Below are positions 21,172-29,527 of a stretch of DNA of 29,682 nucleotides, piece after piece. Source of the stretch: Azolla pinnata (taxonomy: Eukaryota > Streptophyta > Polypodiopsida > Salviniales > Salviniaceae); the NCBI GenBank assembly GCA_037176905.1, contig JBBBWG010004525.1, forward strand, positions 1 through 29,682, read 5' to 3'. The notes beneath the pieces are model-generated. The model saw only the letters and a program-made list of their open reading frames with translations. It had not been told where the DNA came from and did not search any database. The position numbers and the translations under genes were made by a program. Position 1 is the first letter of the stretch. Every line of letters begins with the position of its first letter.

Positions 21172-21390
21172 TGTTGTTCATACATCAATTCTGTTTTGAC
21201 TTTGCTTTCTAGCATATTCTCTATTGCCAAGTTTGGTTAGGATTTCCTTCTGTTTTGCTGTGCTCTTTTGCCTGAGGTTATGTTGTTCATACATCAATTC
21301 TGTTTTGACTTTTCTTTCTAGCAGATTCTCTATTGCCAAGTTTGGTAAGGAGATTTCCTTCTGTTTTGCTGTGATCTTTTGCATGATGTA
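21172..21390. repeat. 109-bp tandem duplication in the SRP72 3' region
   Basis: TGTTGTTCATACATCAATTC begins at 21172 and 21281. The copies share TTCTAGCA or TTCTAGCAG, CTCTATTGCCAAGTTTGGT and TTCCTTCTGTTTTGCTGTG. It begins about 50 bp after the SRP72 stop and probably lies in the 3' UTR. Confidence 0.85.
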
Positions 21391-22499
21391 ATAATGATCT
21401 TCGAGCCTGTCCTCTTTTTTTGGAGGCTGAACATGCATGGTGCAGCAGGGTTTAGTTAGGGTTGAAGTCTCAAGAAAGTGGACCAAGTGAGAAGGGGTAC
21501 ATGCTGAATATTTGGCTCGAGAGTGAGAGTGTAGACAACAGAATATCATCTTTCAGCTGGACTCGGCTTTTCGGTTTTTTTTTTATGCTTCAATTGTGTC
21601 TGATTTCTTCTTCAGCTTCAGCTTCAATTGGGCTTCAATTGTGTCTGATTCTCATGTCAGATGAACTGTTGCGATTTTTCCAATCACAACAGATCATCTG
21701 ATTCTCATGGCAGATGATCTGTTGCGATTTGTCCAAGCAGCATATTGGCTGGCAAATCTGTAAGTTAGTTATGTCCCTGAGTGCCTATGGATTTGTCATG
21801 CATCTGGTTTACACACTTTGACTTGCATTTGCCTCATTCGTTCTATTATTTCAGGATCGGTGGTTTGCATCGTCTTGCCCTGAAGCATGTTGATTTGAGA
21901 CAGCACAGATCATGTACCTCAAGTACCCAAAATGTGCAAAACTCCAGCTCGGTGGCGCTGCAATGATCTGAATGTTGTGATATGTGGGGCATTTTGTGTT
22001 CTTGCAGAAACCAAAAGTCTGGAAATGTTTCAGGGGAGAAAGAGGCTTCTCAGCTGTTCTCTTTGTCTGTTTATGCAAGGTCCTAATGGAGGAAAATGCC
22101 CACATGCTTCAGTGATGCTGTAATTGGCGTATCTCAGAGTTGTGGTGTATATATACAGAAGCAAGGAGAAATTGTGACATTACAGGTTTTACAGTTAAAT
22201 GACAGGTTTTACTGTTAGCTGCTGCTCATCATCACAGTAAAGCAGCTTCTACAATCATGAAATCTGGAGATTTGGCTGAAAATCAAAACAAAGTGTAGAA
22301 ATTACAGTCAGAATTGAGCAACCTAAGTGGTGATGATGGTGCTGATCCATGTTATTCCGATACCGTTTGTCGCCATCTGTCTGCAAATATCATCAGCTCC
22401 AGCTTCATCAGCTTCATTGCCATGGCCGGCGTGTCCACAGTGTGATGGTGATGATCTGCATCGCTGCTTCAGTCAGCTGGACTCATTGGTTGCCCGAGG
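21391..22499. other. Spacer between the convergent SRP72 and NAC genes
   Basis: Holds the presumed 3' ends of both genes. It includes an inverted repeat at 21658-21702 and a related direct copy (CAGATGATCTGTTGCGATTT) at about 21712. A stretch near 22195-22220 repeats ACAGGTTTTACAGTTA. No gene is recognised. Confidence 0.45.
21658..21702. repeat. Short inverted repeat (17-bp arms)
   Basis: CAGATGAACTGTTGCGA pairs with TCACAACAGATCATCTG across an 11-nt loop, with two mismatches. A third copy of the left arm follows at about 21712. It could fold in a 3' UTR or act as a symmetrical protein site; nothing more can be said. Confidence 0.5.
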
Positions 22500-23819
22500 T
22501 CATGGCGTCGAATAGCTTGACAAAAGGCTTGCAGCTTGAGTGAATCCATGGAGATGATGAGCTGGGGGGAGCTGTGGGCTGGAATCCTTGTTCCTGTTGC
22601 TGCAGCTCCTCTTGTGCTTGTGCTTGTGCTTGCTCTTGCTCTTCTTCTTGTGGACGATGCGGCAGATGACCATTGGGTGGCGAACGCAGAAGGAGGCGGA
22701 GCTCTCGGAGGAGGAGGAGGAGGAGGAGCTGCTGGAGATGGAGCTGCTAGAATTAGCTGGCTGAGTAGCACTGAGCTGCTGGGGGAGAATACCGCCATCA
22801 TCGACATGCTCTGCGGCGGAGGATCTTCTTTTAACTACACCAGGAATGTGGCTGGATTCAGCAGCGTCGCGGCGGTGGCATGATTCCTCTGCAGCTAGTG
22901 GTGAAGAAGATGATGGTGGTGGTGCTGGTGGTGATGGTGACGAAGACGAATGCTTCTTCGGAGTGCTGGCTACGGCGGTGCTCGAGCTGTAACAAGCTGC
23001 ATCAACAACAGCAGCATCGGAGATCGGCGGAGGATTGCCATGGCTTGTAGTAGCACCGCAGGCATTGATCCGATCGCGATGATGATGATGATGATGAATC
23101 TGATGCTGAATCTGATGCTGAATCTGAATCTGATGCTGGTGATGGAGGTCTCGATCCGATTCGGCAGCTGATTGCAGGAGGAGGAGATGGTACTCATGCA
23201 TAACCCAGTCTGTTCTCTGCCCACTGGGAGCTCTGCCCTTGTAGAACACCAGGGTCTTCTTCATCCCCACCATATCCTCCCTGCAAAGCACTCTGCGATC
23301 TCTCCCCGTCGCCTTCCAGTACCCCGACGCAGTCGCTCGATTCGTCCTCGATCCCTTTGGGTACTTCTTGTCTGAGACATTGAAGAAGAAGCATTGCAAT
23401 GGTGAAGAAGCCCCAATCAGCAGCAGCTCCTCCTCCTCCTCCTTGTTCTTGTTCTTGTTCTTGTTCTTGTTGCAGCAGATTCCATGGCCCAGGCCTTGAT
23501 CGACTCGACCTCGACCTTCGCCTTCGCCTTGGCCCTGCAAATCATCACCATCACCATCTTGTTCTTCTTCTGAATCTTCCTGATGATGAGCATTCCTGTT
23601 GCTATAACATCGATCGTTTCCGCCAACACCGATGCTCGAGAAGCTTGGAAGCTCCCATGGATCGTGCTTGTATAGATCGATCTCCGTGATGATGTTGGGC
23701 GGAATGTGCATCCCCATGGCCTTCCGGTGAAGGTAGAATGCGATGAGCTCCTCGTCGGTCGGGTGGAATCGGAATCCGGGCGGAAGATCCGTTAAGCTGT
23801 AGCTGCGCCGCGGCGCCAT
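22500..23819 (-). CDS. NAC-domain transcription factor with split DNA-binding domain
   Basis: A single open frame of 439 aa starts at ATGGCGCCGCGG. NAC subdomain A is LPPGFRFHPTDEELIAFYLH (from residue 12) and B is IITEIDLYKHDPWELP (43-58). C is FNVSDKKYPKGSRTNRATAS then GYWKATG (143-172). D is VGMKKTLVFYKGRAP then TDWVMHEYHL (184-212), and E is probably PMVICRIVHKKK (~383-394). NAC proteins bind CATGTG/CACG-type sites in the nucleus as dimers. Between B and C lie about 84 residues (acidic, GEGEGRGR, NKNKNKNK, EEEEE) and between D and E about 165 (HQIQHQI, six His, long Ser runs), where other NAC proteins have about 10-20. The surrounding subdomains look intact, resembling the NAM/CUC side of the family. 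Both extra stretches sit where NAC genes commonly have introns, so splicing could remove part of them. The last ~50 residues are basic, then Ser/Pro-rich. Confidence 0.9.
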   Translation of the reverse strand: MAPRRSYSLTDLPPGFRFHPTDEELIAFYLHRKAMGMHIPPNIITEIDLYKHDPWELPSFSSIGVGGNDRCYSNRNAHHQEDSEEEQDGDGDDLQGQGEGEGRGRVDQGLGHGICCNKNKNKNKNKEEEEELLLIGASSPLQCFFFNVSDKKYPKGSRTNRATASGYWKATGRDRRVLCREDMVGMKKTLVFYKGRAPSGQRTDWVMHEYHLLLLQSAAESDRDLHHQHQIQIQHQIQHQIHHHHHHRDRINACGATTSHGNPPPISDAAVVDAACYSSSTAVASTPKKHSSSSPSPPAPPPSSSSPLAAEESCHRRDAAESSHIPGVVKRRSSAAEHVDDGGILPQQLSATQPANSSSSISSSSSSSSSSESSASFCVRHPMVICRIVHKKKSKSKHKHKHKRSCSNRNKDSSPQLPPAHHLHGFTQAASLLSSYSTP

Positions 23820-23862
23820 CGCAAGCCGGAATTGATTAGCTTCGATCAACGCCGCCTCTTGA

Positions 23863-24332
23863 TATGCTGATTATTAGGCCAGGTAATCTAAAGCTTTAAT
23901 ATGCCGATTAGATTCGGTAATCTAGAGCCAAAATATGCCGATTAGATTAGGTAATCTAGAGGTTTAGTACGCCGATTAGATTAGGTAATCTATCTAGAGC
24001 TTCAATGTGCCGATAAGATCAGGTAATGTAGAGCTTTAATATGCCGAATAGGTCAGGTAATGTGGTGCTTTCGTATGCGGATTAGGGACTCAGGTAATGT
24101 TGCACTTTCATATGCTGATTAGATCAGGTAATGTAGCTGTTTAATACGTCGATTAGATCAGCCGATTAGACCGGGTGATGTAGCACTTAATACGCCGATT
24201 AAATCAGGTAATGTTACAGCGCTTAATACGCCAATTAGATGAGGTGATGCGACAGCGCTTTACTATGCCGATCAGATCAGGTAATGTTACAGCACTTGAT
24301 ACGCCGATTAAATGAGGCAGAGTAGAGCTTCA
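23863..24332. repeat. ~36-bp minisatellite, about 13 copies, next to the NAC start
   Basis: Units of about 34-46 bp begin TATGCCGATTAGAT or TACGCCGATTAGAT, then AGGTAATCT or AGGTAATGT, then GAGCTTTAA or CAGCGCTTAA. Units near the gene contain the palindrome AGATTAGGTAATCT (23944 and 23978, 34 bp apart). Distal units have the degenerate AGATCAGGTAATGT. The array begins about 44 bp upstream of the NAC ATG, so it occupies the presumed 5' UTR and promoter. Confidence 0.88.
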
Positions 24333-24890
24333 AATCAGTGCTTTGATGATTTGGGTTTTGGAGGGCAATTAATCGTACCAATTTTAGATTTAATTTGATT
24401 AAACTAGGGCTTACCGGCTAGTCCATGAATTCAATTTTAGTCATACCCGACTTTGACTCGCTAGAATTTGCTTAATGAGACTAGACTAGGACTCAATTAG
24501 AGCTAAGATTTAGTTGATTAATGTAACAATCTTAGCTGTAATTTGCTTGATGAGATTAGACTAGGACTCAATTAGAGCTAAGATTTAGTTGATTAATGTA
24601 ACAATCTTAGCTGTAATTTGCTTGATGAGATTAGGCTGGGGCATACTAGCTAGGATTTGATTAATTAACGTTAGCAATGTTCTAGACTAGGGGGTAATTT
24701 TCTAGCCTGATTAATCACAGCAAATTTAGCTGTATTTTGCTTAATGACACTTTCATTCATTAGACTCGGGGCTTACAAGGCAATTAACTAATCACAGCAA
24801 GTTTAGGTTTTGCTTGATGAGATTAGAGTTTCTTAGCGGATTAGGGCAAATTATTAAGTAATTTCAGGCTAATTTGGGCAAGGTTTTGGG
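24333..24890. repeat. TTGATTAAT-rich region with a 75-bp near-perfect tandem duplication
   Basis: ACTAGGACTCAATTAGAGCT begins at 24485 and 24560, and the two 75-bp copies look identical through CTTGATGAGATTAG (~24484-24634). Older diverged relatives (TTTGCTTAATGAGACTAG; TTTTGCTTAATGACAC) flank them from about 24400 to 24830. This is a third repeat layer upstream of the NAC gene. No gene is seen. Confidence 0.8.
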
Positions 24891-25140
24891 GACGAGTAAC
24901 GGTTCCGTTTAGGGTTTGGAGACTTGAGAGAAAATAGCTAGGGTTTGAAGCAGTTTGGGCTAGGGCTGCAATCAGAGGAGGGTTCAAGGCTATCCAAATT
25001 AGGGTTTCTGCAATTAGGGTTAGCTGGAACAGCGTAGTGAGATGGTGGTGCTGTGAACGATTTCCTGGACCGTTTCTGATTGCAGGTCTCGCATCAGAGG
25101 AGACGAGTTTCTTAGGGTTAGGGCTAGGGTTAGGAGAACT
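24891..25140. repeat. Scattered telomere-like TTAGGGTTT words
   Basis: TTTAGGGTTTGGAG, CTAGGGTTTGAAG, TTAGGGTTTCTGCAATTAGG and TTAGGGTTAGGGCTAGGGTT occur between unique sequence. They are on the TTTAGGG strand, opposite in orientation to the 26489-27020 block. Confidence 0.65.
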
Positions 25141-25378
25141 TTGGGAGAGGTATAGAAGAAGCTCAGAATGGTCTATGTCTCTGCTGGAGCCCTCGGTTCA
25201 GCGAAGCAGGAGAATCATGGTGGCAATGGAGATCTTCCACGAGTCCTCCATGCAGAGCTCGAAGAAGACGAAGCAGAAGAAGCAGAAGAAGAAGGAAGCT
25301 TCGCCATGATCTCTCTGTGGTGCTCTCTGTTTTCCAGTTCCTCTGTTTTTCTGTTGTTCTGAGAACATGACGAGGGGA
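25141..25378. other. Spacer with a GAA/GAAG-rich segment
   Basis: A short GAAGAAGACGAAGCAGAAGA tract (25259-25300) is flanked by unique sequence. Neither strand yields a recognisable protein. A comparable AAG/GAAG tract occurs at 26350-26415. Confidence 0.4.
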
Positions 25379-25670
25379 AGACGTATATATACATATACGT
25401 ACGTACATTTATACGTACGTACATTTATACGTACGTACGTATATACGTGCACACATACATACACACACACGCACACATACATGCATACAGGCACGCATAC
25501 ATACATACAGACACGCATACATACATACTTTGCCATCCATGCACCATACATTGCATACGTTACATGTATGTATGTATGTATGTGTGTGTGCATGTATGTA
25601 TGTATCTGTGCGTGCATGTATGTATGTATGTGTGTGTACGTACGTACGTACGTACGTATGTGTATGCCAT
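25379..25670. repeat. Large imperfect inverted repeat of TACG and ACATAC tracts
   Basis: The left side (25379-25530) runs ATACGTACGTAC then (ACATAC)n with CACACACACG. The right side (25560-25667) is the complementary order, (GTATGT)n with GTGTGTGTGCATG and then GTACGTACGTACGTACGTAC. Roughly 30 bp between them (TTTGCCATCCATGCACCATA region) would form the loop. Arms are imperfect and internally repetitive. Confidence 0.75.
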
Positions 25671-25733
25671 TTCATGCATTGCATGTATGTATGTGCATGT
25701 GCGCATGCATGCAATGCAAGCGGTCTGCATGCC

Positions 25734-26110
25734 TGAGCTTCATCTCATAATGCATTACATGCATGCATGTGCATGTGCGCATGCGTGCAATGCATGGTGT
25801 CTTGGTGCCTGAGCTTCATCTCATGATGCATTATATGCAATGCATGTGTATGTGCGCATGCATGCAATGCATGGTGTCTGCGTGCCTGAGCTTCATCTCA
25901 TCATGCATTACATGCAATGCATGTGTATGTGCGCATGCATGCAATGCATGGTGGCTGCGTGCCTGAGCTTCATCTCATGATGCATTACATGCAATGCATG
26001 TGTATGTGCGCATGCATGCAATGCATGGTGTCTGCATGCCTGAGCTTCATCTCATGATGCATCACATGCATGCATGTGTCTGCATGCCTGAGCTTAATTT
26101 CATGCATGGC
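25734..26110. repeat. 77-bp minisatellite, about five copies, rich in CATGCATG
   Basis: Units begin TGAGCTTCATCTCATGATGC at 25734, 25810, 25887, 25964 and 26041, with a last short one at 26089. Each contains GCGCATGCATGCAATGCATG and AATGCATGTGTATG. The two or three internal copies are nearly identical. CATGCATG is the plant RY element bound by B3-domain regulators, but no nearby gene start is evident. Confidence 0.88.
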
Positions 26111-26488
26111 ATGTATGCATGATAGATAGATCATGCTCTTTGTTTTTTTTTTCTTTTTCTTTCTTTTGATGGAGTAACCTCAAAGAAAGGCAAATCAAAA
26201 ACCCACCAAACAAAAATCCAAAAGCAATATGTATGTGGTGGGAGAAATGCAGAAAGCAAAGGAGCTTTTTGCTTTGATCTGTTTTGCTTCTTGTTCTCTT
26301 TCTTTGTTTTGCTTAATTCCCCCGGGAATGCCCTTCTCGCTTCCGAGAAACAGCAGAAGGCGAAGAAGCAAAAGTCGAAGAAGAAGCAGAAGTTGAAGAA
26401 GAAGAAGAAGAAGGCTCTTGGAAGATTGGCCCAATGCATCCATGAAACACAGAAGAATATGTTTTATGAACTGCTACTACGGTTGTTT
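26111..26488. other. Spacer with T-rich and GAAG-rich tracts
   Basis: A TTTTTTTTTTCTTTTTC tract near 26143 and an AAGAAGCAGAAGTTGAAGAA tract near 26382 dominate. The lysine-rich translation on the plus strand follows from the repeat and runs into telomere-like sequence. No gene is supported. Confidence 0.4.
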
Positions 26489-27020
26489 GGTTTAGGGTTT
26501 AGGCATCAGGCATCAGCGTCCGGTAGACACCAAACCCTGAGCCCGAAAACCCTAGAACCTTCAACCCTAAAACCTAAACCTCGAACCCTAAACCCTAAAA
26601 CACAAAACCCTAAACTCTAGACCATAAACCGTAAACCATGAGCCTTGAAGCTTAAACCCCTTAATCCTATGGCCTTTAATTGCTCTTTGTAGATCAATGA
26701 TGGATCCCAGATCCTAAACATTAGACCTTAAACCCTGAACCTTGAACATTGAACCCTAAACCCTAAACCCTAGATCCTAGACCTTTGAACCCGAAACCCT
26801 ACACCCTAAACCTTCAAACTCTGACTGAACCTTGAACCCTAAACCCTAAACCCTAAACCCTAGACCTTTAAACCTTATACCCTAGACCTTTAAACCTTAA
26901 ACCCTAAACCCTAAACCCTAAACCCTAAACCCTAGACCTTTAAATATTAAACCCTAAACCTTTGAACCCGAAACCCTACACCCTAAACCTTCAAACTCTG
27001 ACTGAACCTTGAACCCTAAA
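26489..27020. repeat. Degenerate interstitial telomeric block (CCCTAAA)n
   Basis: About 530 bp dense in CCCTAAA and one-base variants (CCTTGAA, CCCTAGA, CCTTTAA). The longest clean run is about five heptamers near 26899-26933. A segment starting CCTTTGAACCCGAAACCCTA occurs at 26782 and 26959, giving a 177-bp higher-order duplication. This is Arabidopsis-type telomere sequence away from a chromosome end, as far as can be seen. Confidence 0.85.
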
Positions 27021-27589
27021 CACCTTAAGGCCTTGATTTGCTCTTCCTAGATCAAGGACGGATTGCGCATTACGGTTTGTAACGTTATTACGTTATTTAA
27101 CAAGCGCGCCGTGGCATATACTCTATATGCTCTTGTCATGGTTTGAATCGAGAGATCGGGGATCGATTCCTTCCTCGACACGCTCCTTCACGCCGTCGCA
27201 TTTGCAGACAATACTCTTCTTCTTCTTCAAGGAAGCTCTAGCTTGTGGAGTGATCCACAAGAAACGCGTTGGCGGCGAAATCATTCGAGCCTTCCTTCCC
27301 TTGTCAAGAAACACAAGAATGAAGAAGAAGAAGAAGGAAGAAGGAAGAAGGAAGAAGAAGGAAGAAGAAGGAAGAAGAAGGAAGAAGGACTTTTGTAAGC
27401 TATGCATGTAATAATAAAAGCTCTCTTTTGCTCTTGCTTGTGCCTGGAGTGATCTATAAGAAATGCATTTTGGGGGAGGGGACAATATCATTGAATCCGG
27501 CCGCGTACGCATCCGCGCTCATCAATGGAAATGGGATCGAGCCGATATATAACATCGGGCGTTGTAATCAAAGGAAATCTGCACAATCC
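27021..27589. other. Spacer with GAAGAAG tract and a duplicated segment
   Basis: A purine tract of GAAGAAGGAAGAAG type lies at 27318-27389. On either side lie related segments: CTTGTGGAGTGATCCACAAG (27243) and TGCCTGGAGTGATCTATAAG (27441), each followed by AAACGC or AAATGC. Translations on either strand are dominated by the tract and I recognise no protein. Confidence 0.45.
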
Positions 27590-27900
27590 CTTGTGAAGGA
27601 GATTAGCAAAATTTGTGCCTTTGTTTATAAAGGTGATTAGCCTAATCATCCCCAAAATTAGTCGCGAGATAGCCCTAGATTAAGGAGATTCGAAACGATG
27701 CGCCTTGTGTTAAGGAGATTAGCAAACCACCCCAATGTGAGTATATAAAGGAGATTGGACTCGTGCACGTATTATATACGAAGGAAATTAGTGGATTCGC
27801 CGCCGTAGACAAAGCAATCTAGTGAAATACCCCTTCAGAAAGGCGATTTGGCAAACTTCCCCTTTAATAAACAAAGGGAGATTAGGAAATCGGGACAAAA
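27590..27900. repeat. Degenerate array of AAGGAGATTAGCAAA units
   Basis: Six to nine diverged units, such as GAAGGAGATTAGCAAAATTT, TAAAGGTGATTAGCC, TTAAGGAGATTCG, TTAAGGAGATTAGCAAACCA, TAAAGGAGATTGG, GAAGGAAATTAGTGG and AAAGGGAGATTAGGAAATCG, are spaced about 30-50 bp apart. Many are followed by CCCC. No coding capacity is seen. Confidence 0.65.
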
Positions 27901-28850
27901 TACCGCGTTTACCCATTTAATTAGATACGAAAAGAGGAGGCCTTTACAACAACAACAACAAAAAACATCGCCCGAATGCGACTCGAAATAGAAAGAAGAT
28001 AAACTTTGCGTGCCCGAATCAGGGTAAGCACTTCGAAAACTTATCGTAGTTTGATAGCATGACATGAATTGCTAGGTATTCAAAATGTCCTGCTGGGAAG
28101 AAGCATCCGATCGAACACGAAATCGTAAGCAAACTTATCGAAAGTGGGGCATGAACATGGTTGTATGTGCTCGGGAACGGGGGTTCTGCGTAACGGCAGC
28201 TCTTCTCAATGTGTTTGGCAACTTGTTCAATGTCATTCTTTTGCTCGGTGTGGTCTGATCGGTTTACCTCGTTCTTGATTTGTATAGTCTCTTTCATTCG
28301 TTTCCCGAATCGAATAAAGATTCATCATTCGTAAAACAAAAATAGGCTCGCGGAGAGATCGATTACAAGTCTCTCTATGCACATCTGCAATGTCGTCGAT
28401 TATCTATGTCAGTATCTTGATTCGTGTATCGTTCTCTCTCGACTAATGGAAGGATCTTCTAAATTGCAGCAAGAAAGAAAGAAGCGAGAAAGTTATATTA
28501 ACGTCAGCTTCGGCCAATATGACCCGTGAGACAAAAGCGTACGATAGCATTTGTGCATCCGCTCTCTCACCTGTTTGACTAAAAAACTTATGCGAATCCC
28601 CGAAATCTGCACTCTATGTATCGGTACTTTTATTTGAGCGATGGAAAAAGACAATATTCACTAGGGTTATTATCGTCGTAAATATCTAACCCTATTGATA
28701 GATTACCAGAGCCGGGGTGTTTGCCCTCGCGGATGCCTGTTCAGAAGTCAGAGTCGGCACGAGAAAAGAAGCGAGAAGACTCGTTTGGTTTCCCTAGCTG
28801 ACACGAGCACTTGAGAAAACATCGATTCCCCAGACCTTGTCGAGAAAGGA
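27901..28850. other. Unique sequence without recognised gene
   Basis: A minus frame of 92 codons at 28019-28297 starts with ATG but shows no domain I know. GC content and lack of repeats differ from the preceding blocks. It may belong to the upstream part of a gene lying to the right. Confidence 0.4.
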
Positions 28851-28855
28851 TCTCA

Positions 28856-28918
28856 TTCGATCGATCGATCGATATATATATGTTTATATATATGTATGTA
28901 TTTGTCGATCGATCGATT
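28856..28918. repeat. CGATCGAT/TATATA inverted repeat
   Basis: CGATCGATCGATCGATATATATA on one side and TATATATATG, a short gap, then TCGATCGATCGATTG on the other can pair, with a bulge on the right arm. The sequence is also self-complementary within each arm. Confidence 0.6.
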
Positions 28919-28980
28919 GCTCGCTCGCTGCCGATCGGATTTGGTCTTATTAGATTCATCGGTAGCTACGTCGGCATGAT

Positions 28981-29420
28981 TTCTTTTCTTTGCTTTTTCT
29001 TTTCTGCGCTTGCAGGTCGGAAACATGCATACTGCTGATTCTGTGCAGTATCGGAGAAGATTTTAGAGAGAAGAGACGGGAATGGATTAAGGGTGATTCA
29101 CCACACTGCATTGGCCAGCTCCGAGCGGAAAACAGGAGGACGATTCCGAAATACCATTCACTGCCTCGAACAGAAGGATCTGCTGATTCGCGAGCAGTGT
29201 CCGAGGAGATCGAAGAGAGCAGACGACGAGAAGAGGATTGGGTAAGGAAGGGCGATCGAGGAGCGAAGACGAATCCCCGAAATACCAGCCTTCGAAGCCG
29301 GAGTTGTTCTGCTTACGGATCTGTGGAATTCCGAGTCGGGATTCGGAGAGACGATCCGGGGAGTGGATCGGGTGCGGAAACAGGGCGATTGATTCCCGCG
29401 GATCTCTGCTAGAAACGTTT
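28981..29420 (+). other. Possible internal or leader exon start of a gene beyond the right edge
   Basis: A long pyrimidine tract ending in TGCAG (29011-29015) looks like a strong plus-strand 3' splice site. Just after it a 13-codon frame (ATG at 29025, MHTADSVQYRRRF) ends at TAG, so the exon would be leader or noncoding unless read in another frame, one of which stays open to 29409. A segment like GACGATTCCGAAATACCA (29139) recurs as GACGAATCCCCGAAATACCA (29268). No protein family is recognised. Confidence 0.25.
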
Positions 29421-29527
29421 GTTGGCGGAGTTAAACATCGGAGGCGATCGGGATCGGGAGAGAACAGAATCGTATCGCGGGGCGCTGGATCGTCGTCGAC
29501 AGATGATGCTTTGCAGGATTCTGGAAG

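Noticed and set aside
25198..25812. Several Tyr/His/Thr or Met/Cys/Val repeat frames
   Set aside because: All derive from the ACATAC/GTATGT tracts; both strands and several frames are equally open.
26291..26620. Lysine-rich 109-codon plus frame
   Set aside because: Runs through an AAG tract and then telomere-like repeats (TLNPKTQNPK); not a gene.
27110..27190. tRNA-like segment around GGTTTGAATCGAG and GGGGATCGATTCC
   Set aside because: No cloverleaf stems or acceptor pairing could be built.
27123..27512. Frames across the GAAGAAG tract on both strands
   Set aside because: Low-complexity translation, no domain.
28019..28297. 92-codon minus frame with plausible composition
   Set aside because: No family recognised, no splice or neighbour support; kept only as part of the spacer description.
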